Assembly (NCBI GenBank): GCA_922989275.2
Contig: OV277867.1
Span: 1,798,001-1,862,000, forward strand
DNA from: Gari tellinella
Lineage: Eukaryota; Mollusca; Bivalvia; Cardiida; Psammobiidae
Reading direction: 5' to 3'
DNA: 64,000 nucleotides
Positions 10,700 through 21,423 of this stretch are shown here, piece after piece (within the stretch, counting starts at the first letter, position 1; the number at the start of each line of letters is the position of its first letter). Made by a program: the position numbers and the translations under genes. Below the pieces are notes generated by a model. That model saw only the letters and a list, made by a program, of their open reading frames with translations, made no database searches and was not told the origin of the DNA.

Positions 10700-11089
10700 T
10701 AGTATCGTTGTTGTCCTGTATCAAGCTTGTGTCCTTTTATCTAGTAATGGACAAACACTGATCCATCAAAGAGGTTCAAACATGAGTCATTGTATTGAGA
10801 GACTATTGAGTGCAATACAAGTACGCCCTGGCACAAAAACCACCCAAACAAACACTTTATTGGACAAGACGTTACTCTCTCCCAATTACGATATAATGGA
10901 CATGCACTAACATGACGGAAATAAGCGTTTCTCGAAAATGTGAACGATTTATAAAAAAAATGAATGGTTAACAGGTTGGTGTTTGATTAGATACCGAGAT
11001 ACTCGACGTCTGATCTGGCTTTAAACTGTTTAAAACATTTACAATTACCACGGAAACGAAGACTAAATGGTGGTATTACATGTATATAT
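10700..11089. other. Unassigned stretch
   Basis: Contains a weak Core I remnant near 10990-11025 (GATACTCGACGTCTGATCTGG). No gene or complete element recognised. Confidence 0.35.
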
Positions 11090-11439
11090 ATGCTCCCTCT
11101 CTTCAACGGCCCTCCAAACAACGACTCCCTCCTTATAACGATTCTTGCCACTATTCCCCGAAATGAGACAAGTATGTCCAACCTATTCACGGCTGCAATG
11201 TCGTCTGCTTAAAATTGTCGTCTTCTGTTTTTCTCAAAGTTACATTATGGACATTTTGACAACTGACAAGTGACAAACAACTTGAAACCAGATTAGACAC
11301 CGCGTTACGCGGCGTCTGATCTGGATTCAATCTGTTTGCCATTGTAAGCCATTTTCCCTCCGTATAAGTTAATGACTTCCACCAAACAACGCACACCTTG
11401 TGTGTATCCCATTGGGTGTCGTTGTAGAGAGGGACGCTG
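11090..11439 (-). mobile_element. M4 MITE copy
   Basis: Begins TGCTCCCTCTCTTCAACGGC and ends GTAGAGAGGGACGCTG before TA. Core palindrome centre CCGCGTTACGCGG with arms AACTTGAAACCAGATTAG. Confidence 0.78.
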
Positions 11440-11631
11440 TAATTGACAACAGAGCTTGCAGAAACATACACGAGATTTTGGTATTGAATTGTCCCTTTTT
11501 TAAAGAGCCATCTGTCTTTACGCATTCACCAAGTGCTGAAACTTAAAATGGCCAAACAATGTTTCCAATTACAATCAATGGGATTAAACAATAAAAACTG
11601 TGAGTGGTATTAATACTGGGAGTTTATAGTA

Positions 11632-11999
11632 CAGTAAAACCCCTCTAAACCGGAACCTCTAAAAACCGGAATTCTCTCTAAACCGGTCAAAAACGTTGGT
11701 CCCGTTTCCAACCCTTCTTTATCTTAACCCATTACACCATAAATACGCCTTTTAACGTCTTTGGTTTATTCTTACACTGAAGAAAATAGTTTGTACATTC
11801 TAGCAGATGATAGCTTAAAGCAGGTTGAAAGTAAAGCAGAATGCGCCTTAAGGCGCATTCTGCTTTACTTTCAACCTGTTTTAAGTGGTCAGCTATCTTT
11901 CATACTAGAAACAAGTCAAAACCCCTCTAAACCGGAAACCCCTATAAACCGGACATTTTTGTTGTCCCCACACATGTCCGGTTTAGAGGGATTTCACTG
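11632..11999. mobile_element. TA element with CTCTAAACCGG ends, nested M2
   Basis: CAGTAAAACCCCTCTAAACC at the left and GGTTTAGAGGGATTTCACTG at the right, flanked by TA. Subterminal repeats of CTCTAAACCGGA occur on both sides. An M2 copy is inserted at about 11724-11914. Confidence 0.75.
11724..11914 (+). mobile_element. M2 MITE copy, right end short
   Basis: Left TTAACCCATTACACCATAA. Core II is perfect (TGCGCCTTAAGGCGCA). The right end stops after ATACTAGAAACAAG without a TTAA. Confidence 0.7.
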
Positions 12000-12015
12000 T
12001 ATTTTATAATACCTA

Positions 12016-12384
12016 CAGTGCTCCCTCTCTACAACGACACCCAATGGGAGAAACAGACTGTGTGCGTTTTTCGGAGGGAGTCGTTATAGGCAGGGAAAAC
12101 TAAGTATTGGCTCTCATTTACAAAAAGCTTGAACCTAGACCAGACGGCACGTTACGCGGTGTCTGATCTGCAATCAAGCTGTTTGTCACTCGCCATTATA
12201 TTCATTTTATCAAAATGTTCACTTATATGTAATTTTAAGAAAAAACAGCAGACGACAATTTTAAGCAGACGATTTTGCAGCAGAAAATCCGTTAGACATG
12301 ATCTTCCCGTTTGGGGAACTGTGGCAAGGGTCGTTGTTAGGTGGGAATCGTTGTTGGGAGGGCCGTTGTAGGGAGGAAATGCTG
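12016..12384 (+). mobile_element. M4 MITE copy
   Basis: TA, CAGTGCTCCCTCTCTAC at the left; GGAGGAAATGCTG then TA at the right. The Core I-type palindrome is diverged (CAGACGGCACGTTACGCGGTG). Confidence 0.82.
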
Positions 12385-12972
12385 TATGTATCTTAAGCGA
12401 CCAATCCACACTCAATCTACTTATCAATGTATTTGATTCAATTCTATTGACAATATAATGTTTTGCCCTCCACTGCACTATCATATTGATCAATATTTTG
12501 CTCACTTCTGATTTGTCCACCATTGTCAAAATAACTTTCAATAATAGTCAATACAACAAGCATTTATTGATATTAATCAATGCTGTTGATGAGGCAAAGA
12601 CGCATATATATAAGTATTATTAACAGTGCGTCAATAAATATTTGAGCTCTCTGAGTTTCTTCATTTATATTCAATACTGCCCCTTCCGCAATCAATAAGT
12701 TTGTCAATATAGAGTATTCAGAGTTATATTGACAATTATATTGAGTGTAAATGGGCCGTTTAACCCCTTCGTTGTCATGACGTCATCAATTATATACAAC
12801 GGTCTATTTTTAATTATGAAGTTTAAATTATAATCTATTAGTATATATTGACTTGCAAAACACTAAAACGAGTCTCAAACAGTTTGGATCCTCATTACAT
12901 GTGTAGATGCCGCGTCTGATCAAGATCCAAGTTGTTTACAAATATCTATTGAACTCGGGGTAAGACAGTTTA
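12385..12972. other. AT-rich stretch with degenerate M5
   Basis: AT-rich with repeated ATTGAC/GTCAAT motifs. From about 12768 to 12960 an M5-like remnant is visible (TTAACCCCTTCG..., CAGTTTGGATCC, GATGCCGCGTCTGATC). No gene. Confidence 0.4.
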
Positions 12973-13211
12973 CCCATTATCCCATAGCCTGTTTCAAGTA
13001 TTGAAGTTTGGTCATCACTTAAAGCAGGTTGAAAGTAAGCAGAATGTGCCTTAAGGTGCATTCTGCTTTACTTTCAGCCTTCTTTAAGCTACCATTTGCT
13101 AGAATATAAAAAGAAATATTTCTTCTGACTAGTACGTATGACTACTTATACCTATTAGAACTATTTTCTTCAATAGATGAATATTCAAGGAGTAGAAAGG
13201 CGTATTTATTA
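12973..13211 (-). mobile_element. M2 copy, right end displaced
   Basis: Starts near TTTACCCATTATCCCATAGC. Core II has imperfect arms around TGCCTTAAGGTGCA. The right end is interrupted at 13211 by the mariner-ended element. Confidence 0.7.
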
Positions 13212-14160
13212 CGAGGGGTGTTTCATAATTAATGCAACTCCATTAATAACTTCGATATAATAATTGTAATATGCATATGTGATATATCGTTGGAAAGGAC
13301 GATTTCTCACCTACACGATGGTATAATGCACTTTTAGATCACATTACGGGATAAATTACAATACTTATCTAAATGACCCCTCCTCAAGGGCACTAGAACA
13401 TAGCACTTTTCAAAGTTTACTTAATGACCTAATTACTTTTTTAAAAGTAAAATTTCTATACTTTGTTTTTGAAATATATCAGTTTATGTCTGAATTTTAA
13501 TATAAATAAAATTTCATTACAATTAAAAGGCTCAGCTGTTTTAAATCTCAATTTTTAAAAAATAAAATTTCTCATTTTGCTAATGAAAAAAGTTGGCACG
13601 AATTTTACAACGCTATGAAATTTTTCTAGATTCGTATAACTATAATTTGATTTTATAACATGAGCAACTGTTTCAATTACTTCAATTATAGCATGGTTTG
13701 GTATAACAAAATGTGTTCTAGGTTTCAACAAAACCTCTTGGACATAACAGTTGTGTCTTTTTTATGATTTTTTCACTAAGAGTTAAATTTTACCTATATT
13801 TTTGTCATTTTGTGAAATAATATAATTTTAAATTGCATAATGTGTGTATAACTGTCTAAATTAATCTGACCGAAAGTTTCATAGAATTATTTCAATTATT
13901 AAAACCGTCATGGTAATTACAGTATCAAAATGTGTTCGAAATATTACCTCAAAATTCACAAAAACGGTCCAGTGCCCTTGACTTGGGGTCATTTAGGCTC
14001 ATGGTGTAACTTGTTTAGTCATGTGATCTTACTGTGCATTATACCATTTTGTAGGTACAACATGACTCTTTCGAATGATGTATCACACATGCATTTTGCA
14101 GTTACATGTATATTATTAAAGTTATTGATCTAGTTGCATTAATAATGAAACACCCCCTCG
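13212..14160. mobile_element. 949-bp mariner-ended element
   Basis: Inverted ends CGAGGGGTGTTTCAT flanked by TA on both sides, which matches mariner-type termini. A second, inner inverted pair (GGGCACTAGAAC / GTCCAGTGCCC) shows the inverted repeats are long. No transposase recognised; non-autonomous. Confidence 0.65.
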
Positions 14161-14200
14161 TATTTAAAGGTTCCTGAAGACAGTACTATATTTCCTGTTA

Positions 14201-14446
14201 CAGTGGAGAATCTGTTATTCTTTCCCAATAAACGCGTTTACGCTAAAACTATTATTTGCAGTGCAAACAGTTTGGAGCCAGATCAGACGCCGGGTAACCC
14301 GGCGTCTGATCAGGCTCCAAACTGTTTGCCACCAAGATAAACAAGAATTCTCAGAATTGTCCAAAAGTTGTTCTTTTCTTCGTTTTAGTGCTTTGCGTTT
14401 GCGTACGTTTGCGTTTAAACGGGAAAGAATAACAGATTCTCCACTG
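14201..14446 (-). mobile_element. M1 MITE copy
   Basis: TA-flanked, CAGTGGAGAATCTG to CAGATTCTCCACTG, perfect ends, intact Core I. Near-identical to the copies at 6413 and 55985, so recently active. Confidence 0.9.
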
Positions 14447-14520
14447 TATCTAATGTATCGACATCTACAGATCTTCATCAAAGATAACCGAAAACACGGC
14501 ATGTTTTTACCACATAAGTA

Positions 14521-14766
14521 CAGTGGAGAAAACGTTATTCTTTCCCGTTTAAACGCAAACGTACGCAAATGCAAAACACTAAAACGTAGAAAAGTACAAC
14601 TTTTTGACAAATCTGATAATTCATGTTTATCTTGGTGGCAAACAGTCTGGAGCCTGATCAGACACCGGGTTACCCGGTGTCTGATCTGGCTCCAAACTGT
14701 TTGTATCGGGGAAAATAGTTTTAGCGTAAACGCGTTTATTGGGAAAGAATAACGTTTTCTCCACTG
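14521..14766 (+). mobile_element. M1 MITE copy
   Basis: TA-flanked, AAAACG subtype at both ends, intact Core I with centre GGGTTACCC. In opposite orientation to the copy 75 bp upstream, so the pair is itself a long inverted repeat. Confidence 0.9.
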
Positions 14767-14767
14767 T

Positions 14768-14950
14768 ACGCCTTTAATTTAAATTCATCCACTAACAAAA
14801 ATACATGTAGTTCTATTTTGAACAGTCATGGATACGTATGATAAGAAATATTTTCTATATTCTAACAGATGATAGCTTAAAGCAGGCTGAAAGTAAAGCA
14901 GAATGTGCCTTAAGGCGCATTCTGCTTTACTTTCAATCTGCTTTAACAAA
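14768..14950 (+). mobile_element. M2 fragment
   Basis: CATCCACTAAC... through Core II (GTGCCTTAAGGCGCATTC) ending at CTGCTTTAA. Both outer ends are missing. Confidence 0.6.
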
Positions 14951-15099
14951 GCAAAGTTAAGCGATACCAGTGGGTGTCTATCTCTTTTAAAAAGCTATTC
15001 CAATATATGTAGTCATTTGCAGCAGAACATGATAGATCTAGTGAAGCTGCATGTGAAAGTACGTATATCTGTATCCATAGCCCTTTCATAGATAATTAT

Positions 15100-15345
15100 G
15101 TATTTTGCAACACTTCATGGACTTAAGTACATTTGTATCTTGAAATATGTGCCATCAGCTGTATTACTGTATAGATGTATTTGTGCATGTGCTCTCTATA
15201 CATAGCTATACGTCTGACGTAATTTGAACTGTATATACTATATTTGTCGTCATCATTGAGTCTGTTGTTTCTATGTTATGTTATCACTGTTTGTACTGTG
15301 TAACTCTCCATTATTGGAGGCAATAAAGATCTATCTATCTATCCT
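15100..15345 (+). mobile_element. Possible LINE 3' end
   Basis: A non-coding tail ending GGAGGCAATAAAGATC followed by (ATCT) repeats at about 15332-15344, as seen at 3' ends of CR1/RTE-like LINEs. No reverse transcriptase is recognised upstream. Tentative. Confidence 0.35.
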
Positions 15346-15453
15346 AAAATATTGTGCCCATGATTCTTTTCTCATAAAACGAAAGTAGAATTGTTTTAAT
15401 GGCAGTGTGTTATTGCGAAATACAACATGTATTGTCTTTCAACACGCCTGTAA

Positions 15454-15701
15454 TTAACCATTTCGCTCTCAATGACGCTTAAAGCGCGTTTTGCAAACAG
15501 TTTGGATCCTGATCAGACGCCGCGTAACGCGGCGTCTGATCAGGGTCTAAACCGTTTGACACTCGTTTTGAAATATCTTCAGTCATACGTTCTCATTTTT
15601 TAACTTTGAAACGACATTGAAGATAACGAAATTGAAGCAGACGACAATAAAGCGGTGAAAGGGTAAAAATATCCCAAATAATTTGATCCTGAAAGGGTTA
15701 A
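15454..15701 (+). mobile_element. M5 MITE copy
   Basis: TTAA flanks; left CCATTTCGCTCTCAATGACG, right CTGAAAGGG. Core I is of the GCCGCGTAACGCGGC type with arms CAGTTTGGATCCTGATC. Confidence 0.82.
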
Positions 15702-16149
15702 TGCGTATGACTATTTCCACTCCCTTCCGATATACAAATTCAAATTCGAATTGGATTTACACGTACATTGTGGTTTTAACAACCCAAATGTTGAGATTTG
15801 GCGATATAGCTGGACAAATGTATAATTCCTAAAAATTGGGTTCCGAACATTACAAGTAGCTCAAATGGAAGCTACTTTAACATTGTTTGATTAAATGATC
15901 AAGGCATTTTAATAATTATTTGACATGTTCTATTGTTTTAGAGCTATGGATAATGAACAGATAAAATCATATTTACTCTGATTGATGTGCAGTAATGATG
16001 ACGAACTTGACGTCGCGTCACAAGTTGGAGCAATAAAGTGTAACACTTATTTTGACGTCGTTCGACGTTAAAGTGCCCGGTAACGTCGGTGATAATCAGG
16101 ACGTTGAATCATTACCTCTCAAAGTTCTTCTCTGATTTGCAAAATTTTG

Positions 16150-16346
16150 TGATGGTTCTCTTCGGATATGTTGAAATAATTTCCTTCTCGTTTAAATAAA
16201 ACTAAACGTAAACACATTGGAATAACACATTCTGATTGGCAAACAGTTTGGGGCTGATCTGACTTCAAACTGTTTGCCTGCAGGTGAAATAATTATTTCA
16301 GCAAAAACACGTTCACTGGAGAACTATAATGTCTTCACTGTTAAAT
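16150..16346 (+). mobile_element. Degenerate M1 copy
   Basis: CTTCTCGTTTAAATAAAAC, then a shortened Core I (CAAACAGTTTGGGGCTGATC / GACTTCAAACTGTTTG) and a right end GTCTTCACTG. Between 15702 and 16150 nothing else is recognised. Confidence 0.5.
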
Positions 16347-16379
16347 AGAATAGTGTATCATATCCTATCAATAAACATT

Positions 16380-16889
16380 TTAACCCGTTTACTCTCAATG
16401 ACGCAATAAAGCGCGTTTGCAAACAGTTTGGGTCCTGATTAGACGCCGCGTAACGCGGCGCCTGATCAGGACCCGACATGTTTGACACTCTCAGGGCTAC
16501 CATAAGTTGGCATGAAAAATCCTAAGATTTCGAAATTTGCATTTTTCAATTGCGAATTTACGAATCGTACCTCTAACCCATAGCCTGTTTTAAGTTTTGT
16601 TGACACGTGACTACTTAAAGCAGGCTGGAAGTAAAGCAGAATGCGCCTTATGGCGCATTCTGCTTTACTTTTAGCCTGCTTTAAGATACCGTGTTCTTGA
16701 AAATAATCCGAAGATTTAGGAAAAATCCGGAGAAATGGCAGCCCTGCACTCTTATCGACATTTATTAAGGCAAACAACCTTAAATCTTAACTTTGAAACG
16801 TGTCTTGCAGAAAACAATACTTAAGCAGACGACAGAATAGTAATGGAGGGGTATACATCTCCTGAATAACTTTGTCGTGAAAGGGTTAA
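16380..16889 (+). mobile_element. M5 MITE copy with nested M7
   Basis: TTAACCCGTTTACTCTCAATG at the left, GTGAAAGGGTTAA at the right. Core I centre GCCGCGTAACGCGGC. M7 (16492-16746) inserted with duplication of CACTCT. Confidence 0.8.
16492..16746 (+). mobile_element. M7 MITE copy A
   Basis: Ends CAGGGCTACCATAAG and AATGGCAGCCCTG; target duplication CACTCT at 16486-16491 and 16747-16752. Contains Core II (CTTAAAGCAGGCTGGAAG arm, centre CGCCTTATGGCG). Confidence 0.85.
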
Positions 16890-17170
16890 ATGCCACAATG
16901 ACGACATAACCTATCTCATACATTCTCTTCCATAATATCGTCTGCTTATAAACCTATCGTCTTCTTTTGTTTCTAAAGTTTAGAACTAAAGCTAGTTTGA
17001 ATAAAAAAGCATTTATATATGACTGTGAAACAGTTTGATCCTGATCAGTGGCGCATAAGGCGGCAATCAGATCTGTATAAATCTGTTTTCCTATGTTAGT
17101 GTAATATATTTACATTCGACCCATTAAAATCCATTGAAAAAATGCCGTTCAGTTCGTGTAAACGATTTTT
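16890..17170. repeat. Core I remnant in unassigned DNA
   Basis: A degraded palindrome at about 17028-17093 (AACAGTTTGATCCTGATCAG...AATCAGATCTG) resembling M5. Otherwise unassigned. Confidence 0.35.
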
Positions 17171-17176
17171 TCGAGA

Positions 17177-17503
17177 GGGCGGGGCTTGTGGATAAGTTAT
17201 GAAGAGGAGGCGGGGCATTTGCATTTTTCATTCGCAAATATATCTTTGAACTTAAACAAACAGGAAACATTTGGCGGATTTTTCAAAAAACTGTTCTTAA
17301 CCGATATATGCCTTCCTATAAGCGGAAACCATGATTCCCGACTAGAAGTCTTCTTTATTAATGAGTTAACTTGCAAACGAATGGATATACCTTTTAACAG
17401 CAACTGTCTGCATTTCTTTATGACAATAAAAATCGACATATTTATTCTACTTTAAAAATGACGTCACTTCTAAATGACGTCAAATCGGCATTTTCGCGCC
17501 AAA
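17177..17503 (+). promoter_or_regulatory. Promoter-like cluster: GC boxes, octamer, two CREs, E2F-like site
   Basis: Seen directly: GGGCGGGGC at 17177-17185, a second GC box around 17208-17216, octamer ATTTGCAT at 17217-17224, full CREs TGACGTCA at 17459-17466 and TGACGTCA at 17475-17482, and TTTCGCGCCAAA at 17492-17503 matching the E2F consensus. Such a combination is typical of proliferation-linked promoters in animals. It sits just upstream of the candidate exon at 17642. Activity is inferred only from motif density. Confidence 0.4.
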
Positions 17504-17536
17504 CTGTCAAGTTGTTTACCTTAGAACATAGATAAC

Positions 17537-17596
17537 ACAGGGGGCTAACTAGGTATTACGTTGGAGTGTTTGTCTACGACAACATGTATTGGATAT
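17537..17596 (+). repeat. 60-bp conserved segment, inverted copy at 20529-20597
   Basis: Reads in one frame HRGLTRYYVGVFVYDNMYW. The copy at 20529-20597 on the minus strand reads HRGPTRYYVGAFVYDNMYW. Flanks are unrelated. It may be a conserved coding fragment or part of an unrecognised element. Confidence 0.5.
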
Positions 17597-17641
17597 GCTA
17601 CAACAACATGTATACAAACAACATTGAAGTACTAAGAAAAA

Positions 17642-17691
17642 ATGGAATTATTCAGGGCTTTAGCCCCTAAAGTGCTGAAAAATCCCAAATG
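17642..17691 (+). CDS. Candidate first exon of a small unknown gene
   Basis: An ATG in a good context (AAAAAATGG) opens 16 codons beginning MELFRALAPKVLKNPK. It is followed by a consensus donor TG|GTAAGTG. It lies about 140 nt downstream of a cluster of GC boxes, CRE and E2F-like sites. A junction to an acceptor at 18089 keeps the frame and gives a Trp codon across the splice. I do not recognise the peptide; it could also be a chance ORF. Confidence 0.35.
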
Positions 17692-18089
17692 GTAAGTGTA
17701 AATATATTATTTAACATGCACTTATATAGGTTACATGATCATTTAGGCCTGTTAAAAGGCGATACTATACATTGCTGTGATTTAACATGTGCCAGATAGC
17801 TTTTGTTCATTTATAATGCATTTGTGGCTTAAATTTTGTATTGTAAAATAAAACATTGAAGAAATAATCTATGCATGTTGAAGAAAAAGCTTTTCACTAT
17901 TGAATAGGTCCATTTAATACTTCCATGATGCTTATATTCTACCGTAAAACAATTTTTTGTAAACGTTGTGTATGTATACGTGTTGCACAGAAGCTGTATA
18001 AGTTTCTATACGAAGTACAGTTCAGATGTATAGGTTACGCTACAAAATCATGTATTGGATTGGCTACAAAGTCTCTTGTTTGATTTCAG

Positions 18090-18282
18090 GACATCGAACA
18101 TGCTGTTCTGTTCCTACTGCCTTTCAGAAGTTCAAGGTAGGCGGTCTATCACTGCACTACGGTACACCAGGATGAAAAGGTCTCATTCACGTGGGAGACA
18201 ACTAAGTAGAAGACAGTGTCCGATACAAACACCGGACTTTCAACGTAACCGGCAACCATATCGGAGAAAACGCAAACTGTGA
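18090..18282 (+). CDS. Candidate second exon of the same small gene
   Basis: Acceptor TTGATTTCAG at 18089. In phase with the exon at 17642, it encodes 63 residues to a TGA at 18280. It opens with a CxxC pair (LFCSYCLSEVQ) and ends with a very basic tail rich in Arg (QPYRRKRKL). A donor-like CAAG|GTAGGC occurs at about 18136, so a further downstream exon is an alternative. The predicted product is about 80 residues with no family recognised. Confidence 0.3.
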
Positions 18283-18317
18283 TCTTTGATCCTGACACCG
18301 GCAAACTAGTTTCAAAT

Positions 18318-18508
18318 TATTCCTCAATTGAAGAAAAACGTACTACTTTATACAGTCATACGTATGTAATGTACCATAAGATATTTTCCTGGTTAATGGT
18401 AGCTTAAAGCAGACTGAAAGCAGAGCAGCAAACGACTGAATGTGCATTCTGCTTTACTTTCAACCTGCTTTAAGTTGCCACCTGTCTTTAAAATAAGGAA
18501 CAAGCTAT
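18318..18508 (+). mobile_element. Degenerate M2 copy
   Basis: TGAAGAAAAACG..., CTTAAAGCAGACTGAAAG and GCATTCTGCTTTACTTTC mark Core II with a disrupted left arm. Runs into a 17-base G run at 18509. Confidence 0.5.
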
Positions 18509-18525
18509 GGGGGGGGGGGGGGGGG
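18509..18525 (+). repeat. Poly-G run
   Basis: Seventeen consecutive G in the + strand; likely variable in length and a possible assembly weak point. From 18526 to 19001 nothing is recognised. Confidence 0.9.
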
Positions 18526-19001
18526 AAATGGTTTCCAGAACATAATGGCTTATAAACGGAGATATCTTGCAGTAGCCTGCATCATTTTAAAAAATGTCGA
18601 GACATATTATTTTTTATAAATAAATGAAAAAGTCGGCAAACTATATATAAGTATATCTTGTAAAGATTTATGATAGAAAACCGATACATGTACTACGCAT
18701 TCTTTTTTACGGTATATGCGAGTGTTCAAGTATAAAAGCACTCGGAAAACGTATACGAAATAAACACAACTTTATTTTGAAAAGGTTTTTGATTTTTTCA
18801 ATTTGAACCATGCAAAAAGAAACTGGGACTCATGAATCTGAGAATAATAACATTTCAGATCAGCTGCCAGTTTTTAATTATAAGGTCAATCAATGTCTAC
18901 ACTTTTTGACAAATGGTAAAAGGCTCACATACTGATAACGCCTGCTGGTAACAAACACAGACCCCTAAATTGAAACTAAACTGTTACCTTGGCCTAGAGT
19001 A

Positions 19002-19211
19002 CAGTAAAGTATCTCTATTACGTCCACAATATTGTGTGCATTGTTAGATGTTTACGATAGGTGATTTCTTATATATATATAGCAAGGTGACGGTAAAACA
19101 GAAAGCTCCTAAAAGTTGTTTTAGTACTACCTTGCTCTAGGTTAATTGTCAACTGTCTTTTTACAATCAATTAGCCTTTGTTTTAATGGTTGTATTAGAG
19201 AGTTTTTACTG
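19002..19211 (+). mobile_element. M6 MITE copy, diverged
   Basis: TA-flanked, CAGTAAAGTATCTCTATTAC at the left and GAGAGTTTTTACTG at the right. The core has arm GCAAGGTGACGGTAAAAC with a broken right arm. Confidence 0.65.
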
Positions 19212-19469
19212 TATAATAAGACAAATATGATGCCTCCCTCCCCCAATTTGACTTTAAGTCCACATGCACATCTACTGTATATGTGCAAAACTCTGCCAAG
19301 TTATAAGGTTGTAGCTTGAAAAGTGTAGGAGAAGTTAGCTAGACAAAGTATGTACTACATGTGGGGCATGCAAATAGGCAGACGCCAACAATGAAGCTGT
19401 GTTATTTGGAGCAACAACTGTACATTATTGTTTCCAATGGTCAACACTCGGCAGTATTAACGTTAATCA

Positions 19470-19720
19470 TTAACCCTTTGAACCCTAGTCCCGCATATAG
19501 GCGTCCTTTTCAAACAGTGTACATGTGAATAGTACACTTGTCCTATGCAAACAGTGAAGACCCAGATCAGAGGGCTCCGAAAGGAGCCCTCTGATCAGGG
19601 TCTTCACTGTTTGTCATAATGCCAAACATTGACAAAAACAACCCTTAAAAGTCAGAAATGGACTAGACTAAAATGGAAACTGGAATTTTTTATTTAATGT
19701 TTCAGGGAGGAAAGAGTTAA
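19470..19720 (+). mobile_element. M3 MITE copy
   Basis: TTAA flanks, CCCTTTGAACCCTAGTCCCG left, GGAGGAAAGAG right. Palindrome centre GGCTCCGAAAGGAGCC. Differs from the 7828 copy by few bases. Confidence 0.88.
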
Positions 19721-20454
19721 GTTACATTCCACATACTGTACGTTTGTGCCAATCGGTGTGTACTATGCATGTATTATCCCATTAGGCTATATACAGATTT
19801 TAAATATGATGATTTCCAACAACGACTCTGTTCTACAGATAAAAATGTAAAAGTTGCATCCGTTGATGGGCATTAAGATAACAAAAGTACCAGATTAGAT
19901 GACCCCTCTGTCACAACCTCCTCTCCAATCAGGAACGTAAGAAGGACAAGAGGACTATGGCCCACAAGTCGCTCACCTAAGAACATTATCTAAGCTGACT
20001 GGGCAAAACAATATTGTGATATATATAGCTATAAAAAGATTTTTAAGGGTTTTCCTATATAAGTCGTGGCGTTTATCTATAGACCAAATAAAAAGGAATT
20101 TGCCTGGTAACCATTAATTGCAAAATTATTGGGGGCTGGTGCACGAACCCCCCCCCCCCAACACACACACACACACGTTTCCTACTGGCCTGTCAATAAC
20201 GTAAATGTCCAAATATTCCATTTCAGCTGGTTATGTAGTAAAAGAAAACTTCGTGAGCATACCAATACACCCTCTGTTAGAAACGTATACACACAGATAC
20301 ATCTTCGTAGCAATACATACACATATTATGCTGATTACTGAACGGGTTAATAAAATGGTAAGATCAGATATAATCAATCACAAAGTGACAATTGGAACCA
20401 CAAACTGCATATGATGGGGCTTGATTCTATAAACAGTGTGTCACTTCTTATAAT
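19721..20454. other. Unassigned stretch
   Basis: No gene recognised. Contains a C run followed by an (AC) microsatellite at about 20150-20176. Confidence 0.5.
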
Positions 20455-20528
20455 TTACGAACAAAAGGACGGTTTATGATATTTAACACTGTTGACATTT
20501 GACAGAACATGTAAAATATGTTTACTGT

Positions 20529-20597
20529 CGTAGCTAGTCCAATACATGTTGTCGTAGACAAACGCTCCTACGTAATACCTAGTTGGCCCCCTGTGGA
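20529..20597 (-). repeat. Inverted partner of the 17537 segment
   Basis: On the minus strand it follows an ATG at 20652 in a good context (GCCATGACC) and lies in a 65-codon frame starting MTELLNLCTFESKK. A GTAAGT directly after KK could be a donor. No family recognised. Confidence 0.4.
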
Positions 20598-20789
20598 TAA
20601 TTGGACTTACTTTTTTGCTTTCGAATGTACACAGATTCAGTAATTCGGTCATGGCTGTTCCTTATAGGGTACATATTGTTCGTGTTATCAACCTCTTATA
20701 TGGATTAAACATACATGCGTGCTAACAACATGTTAATTTAATTTTAGAAATTACAGCAAATATATTGTAAATATAAGAAATGAACTGTT

Positions 20790-20892
20790 TTTCGGCGTTC
20801 CAATAAAATAAACGACAGAAAGTTATCGAAAGTTTACCATGAATCATTTGCTGATAATTTTCTGTCGTTTATTTCGCTTGAACGCCGAAAAT
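20790..20892. repeat. Foldback repeat
   Basis: Arms TTTCGGCGTTCCAATAAAAT and its near-complement ATTTCGCTTGAACGCCGAAA enclose AAACGACAGAAAGTTATC and its inverse, making a roughly 100-bp hairpin. Confidence 0.65.
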
Positions 20893-21173
20893 TTCTTAAA
20901 GAGTCTAGTAGCGGAAAGGGTTAGTACTCACCCAGAATAGTACGTTAAATCCTGCCAACAATGTCTTCAGAGTTTCTTTCGACTTGGAAGCTTTCTGGTT
21001 CATTTTGTTGTTTTCTTTATGTCTCTACATTCTAATACTGATATCCGAGTCTTGTGGGAATAATGGAACCATATTCCTTGATAGTCTACGATCAAATTTA
21101 CACTGTGACAATATGATGTTCGAAAGGTCCACAGATGGCTGCAGGAAACGACGAAATAGTAGTTTGTTCAACT

Positions 21174-21423
21174 AAAGGGAAGAAAACGTTAGTCTTTGCC
21201 AATAAACGTGTTGGTGTCAAAACATTCATGTCAATTGCAAACAGTCTGGGGTCAGATCAGACGCCGGGTTACCCGGCGTCGGATCAGACTCCAAACTGTT
21301 TGTCATTACACTTAAATAAATCGTTAACTTTTTCAAAATAGTTATCATTTTATCCATGCCATTGCATCGCGTTTGCGTTCCGCTTCGATTAAAAGCGAGT
21401 AAGACTATCGTCTTGTTCGGTGT
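21174..21423 (-). mobile_element. Diverged M1 copy
   Basis: GGAAGAAAACGTTAGTC at the left, then CCAATAAACGTG and a well-preserved Core I (GACGCCGGGTTACCCGGCGTC). The right end is degenerate (ACTATCGTCTTG). Confidence 0.65.

Noticed and set aside
10987..12541. Open frames with NRLNPDQTPRNAVS and PLYNGPPNNDS peptides
   Set aside because: Translations of M4 ends and core; they recur wherever M4 occurs.
14215..14752. Open frames of 100-160 codons with repeated QIRRRVTRRLIRLQTVC and KSCSFLRFSALRLRTFAFKRERIT peptides, here and at many other places
   Set aside because: They are translations of Core I and the M1 arms, appear on both strands of the same copy, and track the MITE rather than any protein.
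17186..17455. 89-codon + and 80-codon - overlapping frames
   Set aside because: They overlap one another in the promoter-like region, with no recognised domain and no splice context; I favour regulatory DNA.
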